Shown here piece by piece: positions 8,914 to 17,295 of a DNA stretch of 45,888 nucleotides (the first letter of the stretch is position 1; every line of letters begins with the position of its first letter). The notes under the pieces were generated by a model. The model searched no databases. It was not told the origin of the DNA and saw only the letters and a list, made by a program, of their open reading frames with translations. This DNA comes from an uncultured bacterium (GTDB taxonomy: Bacteria; Myxococcota_A; UBA9042; PHBI01), in contig CALHXW010000004.1 in assembly GCA_938040325.1 (NCBI GenBank), positions 1 to 45,888 on the forward strand, read 5' to 3'. A program made the position numbers and the translations under genes.

Positions 8914-11298
8914 ATGAGAATCTGTCCCGAGTGCAAGCGAAAGACAGCCGCACCGCTGTGTGAACGCGATGGGTTTGAGACGGTTCCCCAGAGCTTGGTG
9001 CCTGAGACCAAGACCTCTCAGGACCTCATTGGGCAGGTCATCGAAAACCGCTTCCTCGTCGAGGCGTGGATCGGCGGGCACCGCTCGTGCGCCGTCTACC
9101 GCGCGACGCAGCTCCAGGTCGGGCGCCAAGTGGCGCTGCGCATCATCGAACCGCGCCTGACCGCCGACCTACGCTGGGTCGCTGCGTTTCAGCGCCAAGC
9201 CCGGGTGCTCGGCTCGTTCACGCACCCGCACCTGGCTCAGGTCTTCGATTTTGGGCCGCTCGAAGACGGCTCTCTCTACGTCGCGAGCGAGCTCGTGCGA
9301 GGCAAGGCCCTGCACGAGACGCTCAACGAGCAGAAGCGACTCAGCCCAAAGCGGACCACGACACTCGGGCTTCAGGTGCTCGAAGGGCTCGTTGAGGCCC
9401 ACACCCACGGGATCGTCCACTTTGACCTGACACCCGAAAACATCATGCTCGTCGACGAAGGCGGGCGCCGTGAGCGCGTCAAGATCGTTGGATTCGGGAT
9501 CCTCAAGGGGCTGTCGGAAGAGACGAACCCAGCCACCTGGGCAGGCCGGAGCCAGCACTCAGCGCGCTACATGGACCCCGAGCTCTCACGAGGCCGCGGC
9601 GCGACCGGGCGCGCGGACCTTTACGCGCTCGCGTGCATCCTCTTTGAGGCGCTGACCGGCAAGCTGCCTTTCGACGGCAAGTGCGCTGCAGACTACCTCG
9701 TTGCTCATGCAACCGCGCGGCCGAGTGCGCCCATCGTCAACGGCGAGGAGCTGCACGGGCCGCTCATCGACTTCATCTACCGCTGCCTCGAGAAAGACCC
9801 TCGAGATCGCTTCCAAAGCACCGGCGATGCGATCGTTGCGCTTCAGGCGTGCGCAGCTGCCCCGCTGCTACCAGGTCCACCAACACGCGCGGCGTCGGGC
9901 TCTCGCCAAGGCGCGATCCCCAACCAGCGGCCACCGTTGGACACGTCGGACGGCGCGGAGCCGCAGCAGAGCACGATGATCGGCGTGGCCCGCCCGGTGG
10001 TTCCGTCGTCGGCGGCGACCGAGAGCGGCACAACCCAGCGCGGGGCGCCCAAGGTCGATCTCGGCGTGCAGTCGCTGCTCGAGCAGGCCGACAACCGCGA
10101 CGACCTGCTGCGCATTCGCGGACTCAGCGATGCGCGCCCTAAGATCGTGAGGGTCCCGACAAGCCGACGAACACGGCGCCCCACGCGCAGCGAGGCGTCT
10201 GAGCCTCCGCCACCGCCAAGCGAGCGGCGCGAGCGGCTGGTCCCAAAGATCACCCAACAGCAGCACCTCAGCGCGACGATCGTCAGCCCTGTGGTCGACT
10301 TCGAAGATGAGGCCGACTGGCCTCGCCGCCGCGGCGGATGGTTGTGGGCAGCGGCCGCTTTAGTGCTTTGCGCCTGCGGGGCGTTTGCGCTCTGGCAGTT
10401 TCTGTCGCCAGGGCCCGCCGCAACCAACGCGGTGAACGCACCATCGGCAGATCTGCTGGTGATCGACGAAGCCACCACGAGCGCCCGGACGCAGACCGCG
10501 AAGGCGACCACAAGCGCAACCAACGTCTTGCCAACGACCACAGCGCCTGCGCCCGTCCCTGCGCTGGCGCCCGTCGCAGCGGCAACGCCCGCGCCCGTCC
10601 CGGCGCCCGCGCCCGTCGCGCAGCCCGTCGTCGTCGCTCCCGTGCCGGCGCCAATCGTGCAGCCGACGCCAGCTGCGCCTGTCGCAGCGGCGACACCTTC
10701 GGCGGAAGGACTCGCACCAGCCGTCGCGGCCCTAGGCGAGACGGACGCGAAGGCGAAGGCCGTGGCCAAGGCGGCCAAGACCAACAAGGCCGCATCACGG
10801 TCCGCCTACGAAGGGTCGACCTACCTCGACGACCGCGCAACCGACCTTGTGACCCAGCGGCAGCGAGACATTGCCGCGACGAATCGAATCGCCGCCGAGG
10901 GCTCGAGCTCCACCAAGAGCTGGCGCTCCAAGCGCACCAAGAAAGCGTCCTCGGGAGGGCGTCTGGTCAACGGTGTCTGGCAAGAGGGGCCCAGCCCCGG
11001 CGCGGTCAAAGACGATGCCTGGGACCCGGCGCGCGACGCACGCGCGTCGCGAGAGCGCTCGAGCCGGTTTGTGCGAGAAGTCCGCACCGCGAGCAGCGCC
11101 AAGACCATCACCATCGAGTCCAGCCCGCCCGGAGCGACGGTCTATCTCGGCGCGGAACGCATTGGCAGAACGCCGCTGCGGGTGATGCACGGCGACCCAC
11201 ATGGAAAGCGCGTGAAGCTGACGATGGCTGGCTACGAGTCCAAGAGCGTGCGGATGCCCGGCAACGGCCGACTCGACGTCAAGCTCGTGCCCCGCTAG
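8914..11298 (+). CDS. Membrane-anchored Ser/Thr protein kinase homologue (probable pseudokinase) with PEGA domain
   Basis: The 794-residue protein begins with a zinc-ribbon-like CPECKRKTAAPLC, followed by a Hanks-type kinase fold (about 47-300). Key positions deviate from active kinases: the VAIK lysine is Arg76 (VALRIIEP), the helix-C Glu is Gln95 (FQRQAR), the catalytic loop reads HFDLTPEN (Asp171 kept, Lys replaced by Thr), and the DFG Asp is Gly193 (IVGFGILKG). An acidic/basic linker leads to one membrane helix (about 475-497, WLWAAAALVLCACGAFALW), then a periplasmic Ala/Pro-rich stretch and a C-terminal PEGA domain (about 730-794, TITIESSPPGATVYL). I infer a signalling scaffold or regulator, not a working kinase; weak activity cannot be excluded. 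Its TAG stop is the start of a CTAG repeat. Confidence 0.9.
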   Translation: MRICPECKRKTAAPLCERDGFETVPQSLVPETKTSQDLIGQVIENRFLVEAWIGGHRSCAVYRATQLQVGRQVALRIIEPRLTADLRWVAAFQRQARVLGSFTHPHLAQVFDFGPLEDGSLYVASELVRGKALHETLNEQKRLSPKRTTTLGLQVLEGLVEAHTHGIVHFDLTPENIMLVDEGGRRERVKIVGFGILKGLSEETNPATWAGRSQHSARYMDPELSRGRGATGRADLYALACILFEALTGKLPFDGKCAADYLVAHATARPSAPIVNGEELHGPLIDFIYRCLEKDPRDRFQSTGDAIVALQACAAAPLLPGPPTRAASGSRQGAIPNQRPPLDTSDGAEPQQSTMIGVARPVVPSSAATESGTTQRGAPKVDLGVQSLLEQADNRDDLLRIRGLSDARPKIVRVPTSRRTRRPTRSEASEPPPPPSERRERLVPKITQQQHLSATIVSPVVDFEDEADWPRRRGGWLWAAAALVLCACGAFALWQFLSPGPAATNAVNAPSADLLVIDEATTSARTQTAKATTSATNVLPTTTAPAPVPALAPVAAATPAPVPAPAPVAQPVVVAPVPAPIVQPTPAAPVAAATPSAEGLAPAVAALGETDAKAKAVAKAAKTNKAASRSAYEGSTYLDDRATDLVTQRQRDIAATNRIAAEGSSSTKSWRSKRTKKASSGGRLVNGVWQEGPSPGAVKDDAWDPARDARASRERSSRFVREVRTASSAKTITIESSPPGATVYLGAERIGRTPLRVMHGDPHGKRVKLTMAGYESKSVRMPGNGRLDVKLVPR

Positions 11299-11637
11299 CA
11301 GCGGGACCGGGAATTGCCCTCTTTCGGGACGCGCGTGAGCGTGTGCCGCAGACGCCAGGCGTGGGTGCCTTTGAGCACATCGCGAAATGTGTGCCACTTG
11401 TGCGGAGACGTCGGCTATAGAGAGGGTCTGAGTGCGCTCTGCGCCACATGATGCATTCGCAACCCGAGGAGACCATGACGCGCAAGCCTGCTCCCAGAAT
11501 GCGCACCACTGGACCAACGATCTTGAGATCACTCAGGAGCTGCGTCCCTGCAACCCGCGTTGGGGTTGCCTCTCGCTCGTCACTCCCGCGGCACACCTCG
11601 CCGCGTCCCGGCAACCGCATTTCCCCGGACGCTGCTA
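11295..11637. repeat. CTAG-ended inverted-repeat element (family B)
   Basis: The left end begins CTAGCAGCGGGACCGGGAA; the reverse complement of the right end begins CTAGCAGCGTCCGGGGAAAT. Both arms share a pattern running about 50 bases to GTGTGCCGC. The right arm, read on the minus strand, is similar for about 130 bases to the sequence at 45756-45888. The left CTAG supplies the stop codon of the kinase-like gene. The element fills nearly all of the 385-base gap before glnE, so it may also carry the glnE promoter. No coding sequence is recognisable inside it. Confidence 0.68.
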
Positions 11638-11655
11638 GCAGCATTCGGTTGGTTG

Positions 11656-11671
11656 CCGGCAACGCTGCTAG
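11656..11671 (-). repeat. Extra end of the family B repeat
   Basis: Read on the minus strand this is CTAGCAGCGTTGCCGG, identical to the first 16 bases of the repeat at 45756. It lies 19 bases beyond the right end of the 11295-11637 element and overlaps a perfect 12-base palindrome, GTTGCCGGCAAC (11652-11663). It is probably a remnant of a second, nested insertion. Confidence 0.6.
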
Positions 11672-11683
11672 CCCGGACGCACG

Positions 11684-14572
11684 ATGAGCCTCACTGAGCG
11701 CATTGCCACCGCGACGGCTCAGGCGCTCGCGCCTCGCGCCGCGAGCTCCGCGGTCACCGACACCCTCATGGCTGTGGCAGCTGCCACGCCCATGGATGAC
11801 GACCAGCTGGTCGCGTTGGCGCGAGTCGTCGACGCCTCGCCCTACCTCCGCCGCCACCTCAACGCGCGACCTGCCGACGGTGCGAGCGTCACCGACGTGC
11901 CCATTGAGGACAGCGCAGATGCGACGGCCGCGCTTCGTGCGATGGTCGCTGACGTGAGCGATGCTGAGCTGCCCGCTGCCCTTCGGACGGCGCGACGCCG
12001 GGCCATGGTCGCCATCACTGCGCGCGAGCTCGTTACTGGAGACGCCATCGCCACCGGACGCGCGCTAGCCGCGTTCGCAGATGCCTGTCTGGAGGTCGCG
12101 CTGACGCGCTGCGCAGCGACGCTGGTGCCGCGCTTTGGCCATCCCCTCTGCGACGACGGAACACCATGTGACGCAGCGGTCATCGCGATGGGCAAGCACG
12201 GCGGCCGCGAGCTCAACTACAGCTCTGACATCGACATCATCTACCTCTACGAGACCGACGCCGGCCGCACCAACGGCGGCGAAGGGCTTGGCCGCAGCAT
12301 CGAGCTTCACGCGTACTTTTCGCGCCTGTTCAAGGACGTCACGCAGCTCCTCTCGGCCGTGACCGCGGACGGCTTTGTCTTCCGTGTTGATTTGGGGTTG
12401 CGCCCCGAAGGACGCAGCGGGCCGATCTGCAACAGCGTCGCAGGGCTTGAGCGCTACTACGAAGCGTTCGGTCACCCGTGGGAGCGACTGGCTTGGCTCA
12501 AAGCTCGGCACGCCGCGGGGAGCGCGACGCTCGGACAGGGGATGATCGCGTCCCTGACGCCCTTCGTGTACCGCCGCGCGATCGGTCCCGAAGTGCTCGA
12601 CGAAGTCGCCGCCATGAAAGCTCGGATCGATGCACGTGCGTCGCGGCTGAGCGGCAAGCGGGGGTTCGACGTGAAGCTTGGTCACGGCGGGATTCGCGAG
12701 GTTGAGTTTGCGGTCCAGGCGCTCCAGCTGCTGGGGGGCGGCCGGGATCACTCCCTGCGGGTGCGCGACACCCTCGGCGCGCTGCAGCGCTTGACCCTCG
12801 CTGGCCGCCTCGCCAGCCAGGAAGCGGAGCAGCTGGGCGATGCCTACCGGCTCCTGCGGCGACTCGAACACCTGGTCCAGCTTGAGGAAGACCGACAGAC
12901 GCACGTGATCCGCGACGAGCCTGCTGTCAGGCTGCGCCTTGCGTGGTGGGTTGGGCGCGGCGATGACGCGCGCGCCCGCCTCGACGACTTCGAGCGGCGG
13001 CTCGCGGACACGTGCTCGCTGGTCCGTCGGTACTTCGACCAGATCGTCAGCGGTGGAGAGGCCGCACCGGACCCCACTTGGGAAGACGCGTTCTTGGTCT
13101 CGCTCGACCTCGACGCTGCCGAAGATGAGCGACTCGAAGCGCTCGCCGACCTCGGCCTCGACCAGCGCATCGCGAACCTCGAGCGCATCGATCTCCTCAC
13201 CCGACGACCGGAGAGCCCGTTTCATCCGCGACACCTGGCCCGTCGGTCGCGACTCGCTCGGTCGCTGATGCGAGCCATCGGCGCGTGCGCAGACCCAGAT
13301 CAGGCGCTCGTGCACACCGAGTCGCTCATCCGACGGGTGCGGCACCGGCCGGCGATCCTCGACCAGCTGGAGGCCGATCCGCAGCGATTGCGCCGCTTGA
13401 TCGAGCTCTTCGGTGCGAGCCGCATGTTGGCCCGCGTGCTGCTCCGCTCGCCCGGTCTGCTCGACCGCCTTGTGCTCGATGGCAACGAAGCCACGGTGAA
13501 GTCGCGAGCGGCACTCGAGCGGACCCTGGCCGAAGAGCCTGGAGCGGCCGGTGATTGGGAGGACGTCCTAGGCGCGACCCGGCGATTCCATGCCGCGGAG
13601 ACCCTCCGCATCGGCTTCTGTGACCTCGCGGGAGCCCTCGACGCACGCGGCGTGGCCGAGCAGCTGACGCTCACCGCCGAGGTCATCGTCTGCCACATTG
13701 TGGCCGCCGCGACAGCCGATGTCGGCCGTCGCCGCGGCGTCGATGCCAGCGGGCTAGGCGTGATCGGACTCGGCAAGCTCGCTGGCGCAGAGCTTGGGTT
13801 CGGCAGCGACCTCGACCTTGTCTTTGCCTACCCCGATGGCGCTGAACACGCGGTCATGACCCGGGTTGCGCGTGCCGTGATGACGGGGCTGTCGTGCGCA
13901 ACACCGGAAGGCCGGCTCTACGCGATCGACACCCGGCTCCGGCCGAGTGGCGCCCAGGGCCCGCTCTGTGTGAGCGCGAGCAGCCTCAAGGACTATCACC
14001 GCGACACCGCCGAGCTGTGGGAGACTCAAGCGGTCCTGCGCAGCCGGGCCATTTGCGGAGGCAGCGCCATCGAAGAGCTCGTTGACGGGCTGCGTCGCCG
14101 CTCGCTTGGTCGCTACGCCGACGCGCGTGAGCAAGCACTCCACGGCGTTGCCGCCATGAGGGACCGCCTCGCCGAGGAAGCCTCCGGCCCCGCCGATCTC
14201 AAGCGCGCACCCGGTGGCCTCGTGGATCTCGAGTTTGCAGTTCAGGCCCTCCAGCTTGTCGGCGACATAAACGCTAACGACCCGTGTGGGAGCCCCAGCG
14301 CAACAGTCGCCATCGAGGGGTTCGCTGCCGCCGAGACGGTGCCCGCTGAGCTCGCGCGCGCCGCGGCGAGCGGCTACCGCTTTATCCGACAGCTTGAAAA
14401 CCGACTGGCTCTGGTGCAAGACAGCCCTGGGGCGCCGCGCGCATTGGCGAGCTTAGGAAAGGTTGCACGCACACTCGGCTTCGGTGACGAGCCAGCGGCT
14501 GCGCTGATGGCCGCCCTGGATGCACACCGTGCGCCCCTCCGCGAACTCTACGACCACGTCATCGGGAGCTGA
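11684..14572 (+). CDS. glnE: Bifunctional glutamine synthetase adenylyltransferase/deadenylase
   Basis: Adjusts glutamine synthetase by adding or removing AMP in response to PII and glutamine. At 962 residues it has the family's two-domain repeat: an N-terminal nucleotidyltransferase (deadenylylase) with MGKHGGRELNYSSDIDIIY near 165-190, and a C-terminal adenylyltransferase with GLGKLAGAELGFGSDLDLVF near 690-710. Each is followed by a helical GlnD/PII-uridylyltransferase-like region; LKLGHGGIREVEFAVQALQL and the matching LKRAPGGLVDLEFAVQALQL mark the internal duplication. The ATG at 11684 lacks an obvious Shine-Dalgarno sequence. ilvE starts five bases after its stop, so these are likely one transcript. 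No glnA or glnB is in the window. Confidence 0.95.
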   Translation: MSLTERIATATAQALAPRAASSAVTDTLMAVAAATPMDDDQLVALARVVDASPYLRRHLNARPADGASVTDVPIEDSADATAALRAMVADVSDAELPAALRTARRRAMVAITARELVTGDAIATGRALAAFADACLEVALTRCAATLVPRFGHPLCDDGTPCDAAVIAMGKHGGRELNYSSDIDIIYLYETDAGRTNGGEGLGRSIELHAYFSRLFKDVTQLLSAVTADGFVFRVDLGLRPEGRSGPICNSVAGLERYYEAFGHPWERLAWLKARHAAGSATLGQGMIASLTPFVYRRAIGPEVLDEVAAMKARIDARASRLSGKRGFDVKLGHGGIREVEFAVQALQLLGGGRDHSLRVRDTLGALQRLTLAGRLASQEAEQLGDAYRLLRRLEHLVQLEEDRQTHVIRDEPAVRLRLAWWVGRGDDARARLDDFERRLADTCSLVRRYFDQIVSGGEAAPDPTWEDAFLVSLDLDAAEDERLEALADLGLDQRIANLERIDLLTRRPESPFHPRHLARRSRLARSLMRAIGACADPDQALVHTESLIRRVRHRPAILDQLEADPQRLRRLIELFGASRMLARVLLRSPGLLDRLVLDGNEATVKSRAALERTLAEEPGAAGDWEDVLGATRRFHAAETLRIGFCDLAGALDARGVAEQLTLTAEVIVCHIVAAATADVGRRRGVDASGLGVIGLGKLAGAELGFGSDLDLVFAYPDGAEHAVMTRVARAVMTGLSCATPEGRLYAIDTRLRPSGAQGPLCVSASSLKDYHRDTAELWETQAVLRSRAICGGSAIEELVDGLRRRSLGRYADAREQALHGVAAMRDRLAEEASGPADLKRAPGGLVDLEFAVQALQLVGDINANDPCGSPSATVAIEGFAAAETVPAELARAAASGYRFIRQLENRLALVQDSPGAPRALASLGKVARTLGFGDEPAAALMAALDAHRAPLRELYDHVIGS

Positions 14573-14577
14573 CCGAC

Positions 14578-15510
14578 ATGTTGAAGAAGACTGAAAACAT
14601 CTGGTTCGACGGCAAGTTTGTTCCATGGGACGAGGCCAACGTTCACGTCTGTACGCACGCGCTTCACTACGGACTCGGCGTGTTCGAGGGGATCCGATCG
14701 TACCAGCGAGCTGACGGACGCAGCGCCATCTTCCGCTTGCGCGAGCACCTCAAGCGCTTCATCGACTCGGCCAAGATGGTCACGCTGCCGATGCCCTACA
14801 CGCTTGATGAGCTGACAGAGGCAACGATCGAGACGTGTCGCCGCAACAAACAGCGTGGGTGCTACATCCGGCCCATTGCGTTCATCGGCTATGGTGCGCT
14901 CGGTGTCGCCGCGATGGACAACCCCACCAACGTGGCGATCGCGGTGTGGCCGTGGGGCGCCTACCTCGGCGACGACGGACTCAACAACGGTGTGCGGCTG
15001 AAGACGTCGTCGTTCGTTCGCCCCCACGTCAACAGCCAGCTCCACAAGGGCAAGGTCTGCGGTCACTACGTCAACTCGATCCTCGCCAAGCGTGAGGCAC
15101 TGCTCGACGGCTACGACGAGGCCCTACTGCTCGACACTCAGGGCTACGTGGCTGAGGCCAGCGGCGAGAACGTCTTCTGCGTGGTCAACGGCATCGTCTA
15201 CGCAGTGCCTCAGAACGGCCCGGTGCTCGGCGGCATCACCCGCGACACCCTCATCACGCTCGCGCGCGAGCTCGGCTATGAGGTCCGCGAGGAGATGCTG
15301 ACGCGCGACACGCTCTACGCTGCTGACGAGGTCTTCATGTGCGGCACGGCCGCTGAGGTAACGCCTGTCCGCGAGCTCGACCGGCGCGTCATCGGCAACG
15401 GGTCCCGTGGCCCGGTCACCGAGCGCATCCAGGCCCGGTACTTCGACGTTGTGAAGGGGAACGCCACCGACCATGACGAGTGGCTGACCTACTACGACGT
15501 CGAAGGGTAG
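14578..15510 (+). CDS. ilvE: Branched-chain amino acid aminotransferase
   Basis: A class IV PLP-dependent transaminase, 310 residues, catalysing the last step of Leu, Ile and Val synthesis with glutamate as amino donor. Recognisable features are HALHYGLGVFEGIR near the N terminus, YIRPIAFIGYGALGV, the region around the PLP lysine in HKGKVCGHYVNS, the family signature EASGENVFCV with GGITRDTLI, and the C-terminal FMCGTAAEVTPV. The ATG is preceded by GGGAGCTGA, part of which is the end of glnE. Sharing a transcript with glnE would place glutamate use under common control; that link is inference. Confidence 0.96.
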   Translation: MLKKTENIWFDGKFVPWDEANVHVCTHALHYGLGVFEGIRSYQRADGRSAIFRLREHLKRFIDSAKMVTLPMPYTLDELTEATIETCRRNKQRGCYIRPIAFIGYGALGVAAMDNPTNVAIAVWPWGAYLGDDGLNNGVRLKTSSFVRPHVNSQLHKGKVCGHYVNSILAKREALLDGYDEALLLDTQGYVAEASGENVFCVVNGIVYAVPQNGPVLGGITRDTLITLARELGYEVREEMLTRDTLYAADEVFMCGTAAEVTPVRELDRRVIGNGSRGPVTERIQARYFDVVKGNATDHDEWLTYYDVEG

Positions 15511-15514
15511 CTGC

Positions 15515-16063
15515 GTGGCCGCCGACGAGGCGAGCGGACACGACGCACCATCCCCACCCCAAGGGCCGGCAGCACAGCTCGCCGACAAGGTCGACACGTT
15601 CTTCGCTCGCGTCCGCGAGCGATACCCCGACGCGCTTCAGTGCGGGGCAGGCTGCGCGTCCTGCTGTCATCAGCACCTAGGGCTCTTTGCGCATGAGTTC
15701 GCTCGGGTGGCAAGAGCCGTTGTGGAGCTGCCAGAGGCAACCCAGCGCGCGGTCTACGAGCGCGCGCTGGCGACGCGTGACAGCTCGCCGCGCTGCCCGC
15801 TCCTCGACGCTGAAGCGCGCTGCGTCGTTTACAGCGCCCGTCCGATCATCTGCCGCAGCCACGGCGTTCCCGTTCGCACGGGCGAGCGCCGTGACGTGTG
15901 CCCGCTGAACTTCAAGGATGCGCCCTTAGAGACGATCGACGACGACTGCGTGCTCGATCTTGAGCACACCAACGCGATCCTTAGCGTCATCGACCAGCTC
16001 ATGACGCCTGGACAGGACCGCGTCGACTTGGTCGGAGGACTCACACAGCTGCTCGCTCCCTAA
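15515..16063 (+). CDS. YkgJ-family cysteine cluster protein
   Basis: 182 residues with the metal-chelating pattern of the YkgJ family: Cys43, Cys47, Cys50 and Cys51 (CGAGCASCC), then CPLLDAEARCVVYSARPIICR and a later VCPLN, giving about eight conserved cysteines. Such proteins are thought to bind zinc or an iron-sulfur cluster; the biochemical role is not established. The GTG start lies four bases after the ilvE stop, so it is probably the last gene of the glnE-ilvE operon. The first 20 residues are Pro/Ala-rich and not part of the domain. Confidence 0.88.
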   Translation: MAADEASGHDAPSPPQGPAAQLADKVDTFFARVRERYPDALQCGAGCASCCHQHLGLFAHEFARVARAVVELPEATQRAVYERALATRDSSPRCPLLDAEARCVVYSARPIICRSHGVPVRTGERRDVCPLNFKDAPLETIDDDCVLDLEHTNAILSVIDQLMTPGQDRVDLVGGLTQLLAP

Positions 16064-16183
16064 GCCCGGTGCGCTCGGCAAGTTCGCGCGGCCGCTGGAT
16101 TGGGTCCCACATCGGAGCCCGCCGGTGAGAAGCGGCCAACCTGTGCAGTTGAAAAGTCGGCCAGAGTAGGCAACAAACCGGTC

Positions 16184-17188
16184 ATGGCTGGAAACTCAAC
16201 ATCGAGCGTTATCGCGGGCATCACCGCGAACTCCCTTGTCACTGTCGTCAAGTTCATCGGTTTCGCGGTGACGGGCTCGGCTGCGCTGCTGTCGGAGGCG
16301 ATCCACTCGTTTGCCGACACGACGAACCAAGCGCTGCTCCTGGTGGGCCTCAAGCGCAGCGAGCGACCGGCTGACGAGAAACATCCCTATGGCTACGGCC
16401 GGGATCGGTTCTTCTGGGGCCTCGTGAGTGCGCTCGGGATCTTCTTTTTGGGCGCTGGCGTCACGATCTATCACGGCATCGAGGGACTGATTCACCCGCA
16501 TGCTGTCAACCACACGTGGGTGACCTGGGCCGTGCTGGCCTTTGCGCTGGTCGTCGAGGCCTGGGCGCTCTGGGTCGCCGTGAGGGGAGTCCAAAAAGAC
16601 GCGAAGGCCGCAGGCATGTCGGCGATGCGCTTCGCCAAGGAAGGGCAAGACCCGACGCTCATCGCCGTGCTGCTCGAAGACAGCGCGGCAGTGCTCGGCG
16701 TGATTGTTGCCGCCATCTGCATCATGATGACGCAGCTCACGGGCAACCCGATGTGGGATGCCCTGGCGTCGCTCTTGGTAGGCATCCTGCTGGCCCTGGT
16801 TGCCATCTTCCTCATCGCTGCCAACCGGAAGTTCTTGCTGACGAAGGCTGTCGACGATGAGGTCGAAGCCAAAGTGCGCGAGGTCATCGCTGGCCACGGC
16901 ACCGTGGAAGACATCAGCGCGTTCAAGGGCGTCGTGACCTCCATCGGCTCGTACCGTATCGCGGCTGACGTCGACTTCGACGGTCGCAAGCTCGCATCGA
17001 AGCTCCTCGAAGGGAAAGACCTCGGCGAGGTCCGTTCGATGATGGCGACCGACGAAGGACTGGAGGCATACCTCGGTGAGTTCGCCGAGAACGTCATCGA
17101 GCAGGTCGGCGACGAAATCGACGAGCTTGAGGCCAAGATCAAGGAAGCTGTGCCGGCGACAAGTCACGTCGACCTCGAGCAAGACTGA
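16184..17188 (+). CDS. Cation diffusion facilitator (CDF) family metal transporter
   Basis: An inner-membrane exporter of divalent metals such as Zn, driven by proton antiport. Family signatures are SAALLSEAIHSFADTTNQ in the second helix, DEKHPYGYGRDRFFWG, and a second intramembrane acidic site in LLEDSAAVLGV. Five or six membrane helices are evident, then a cytoplasmic domain from about residue 225 with an acidic C terminus. It resembles the SLC30A9-like branch. I chose the ATG at 16184 because homologues start shortly before the first helix; the frame extends back to 16100 with poor composition, and neither start has a strong ribosome site. No metal-responsive regulator is adjacent, so the substrate is unassigned. 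Confidence 0.9.
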   Translation: MAGNSTSSVIAGITANSLVTVVKFIGFAVTGSAALLSEAIHSFADTTNQALLLVGLKRSERPADEKHPYGYGRDRFFWGLVSALGIFFLGAGVTIYHGIEGLIHPHAVNHTWVTWAVLAFALVVEAWALWVAVRGVQKDAKAAGMSAMRFAKEGQDPTLIAVLLEDSAAVLGVIVAAICIMMTQLTGNPMWDALASLLVGILLALVAIFLIAANRKFLLTKAVDDEVEAKVREVIAGHGTVEDISAFKGVVTSIGSYRIAADVDFDGRKLASKLLEGKDLGEVRSMMATDEGLEAYLGEFAENVIEQVGDEIDELEAKIKEAVPATSHVDLEQD

Positions 17189-17295
17189 CGGGCGCTGCTG
17201 CTGAGCGCGATGACGCTGCGCGGCATGAACTTGCCGACGCTCTCCGCTATGGTCAGTCGGGTAAACGGCCGTCAGCCCAAGCGAGGCACGAAGAC

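Noticed and set aside
7803..9011. 402-residue minus-strand open frame over glmU and its upstream region
   Set aside because: It overlaps glmU in another frame and is Arg/Gly/Ala-rich as expected of a GC-rich shadow.
12065..13345. 426-residue minus-strand open frame inside glnE
   Set aside because: GlnE motifs are intact on the plus strand across this region; the antisense frame shows no recognisable domain.
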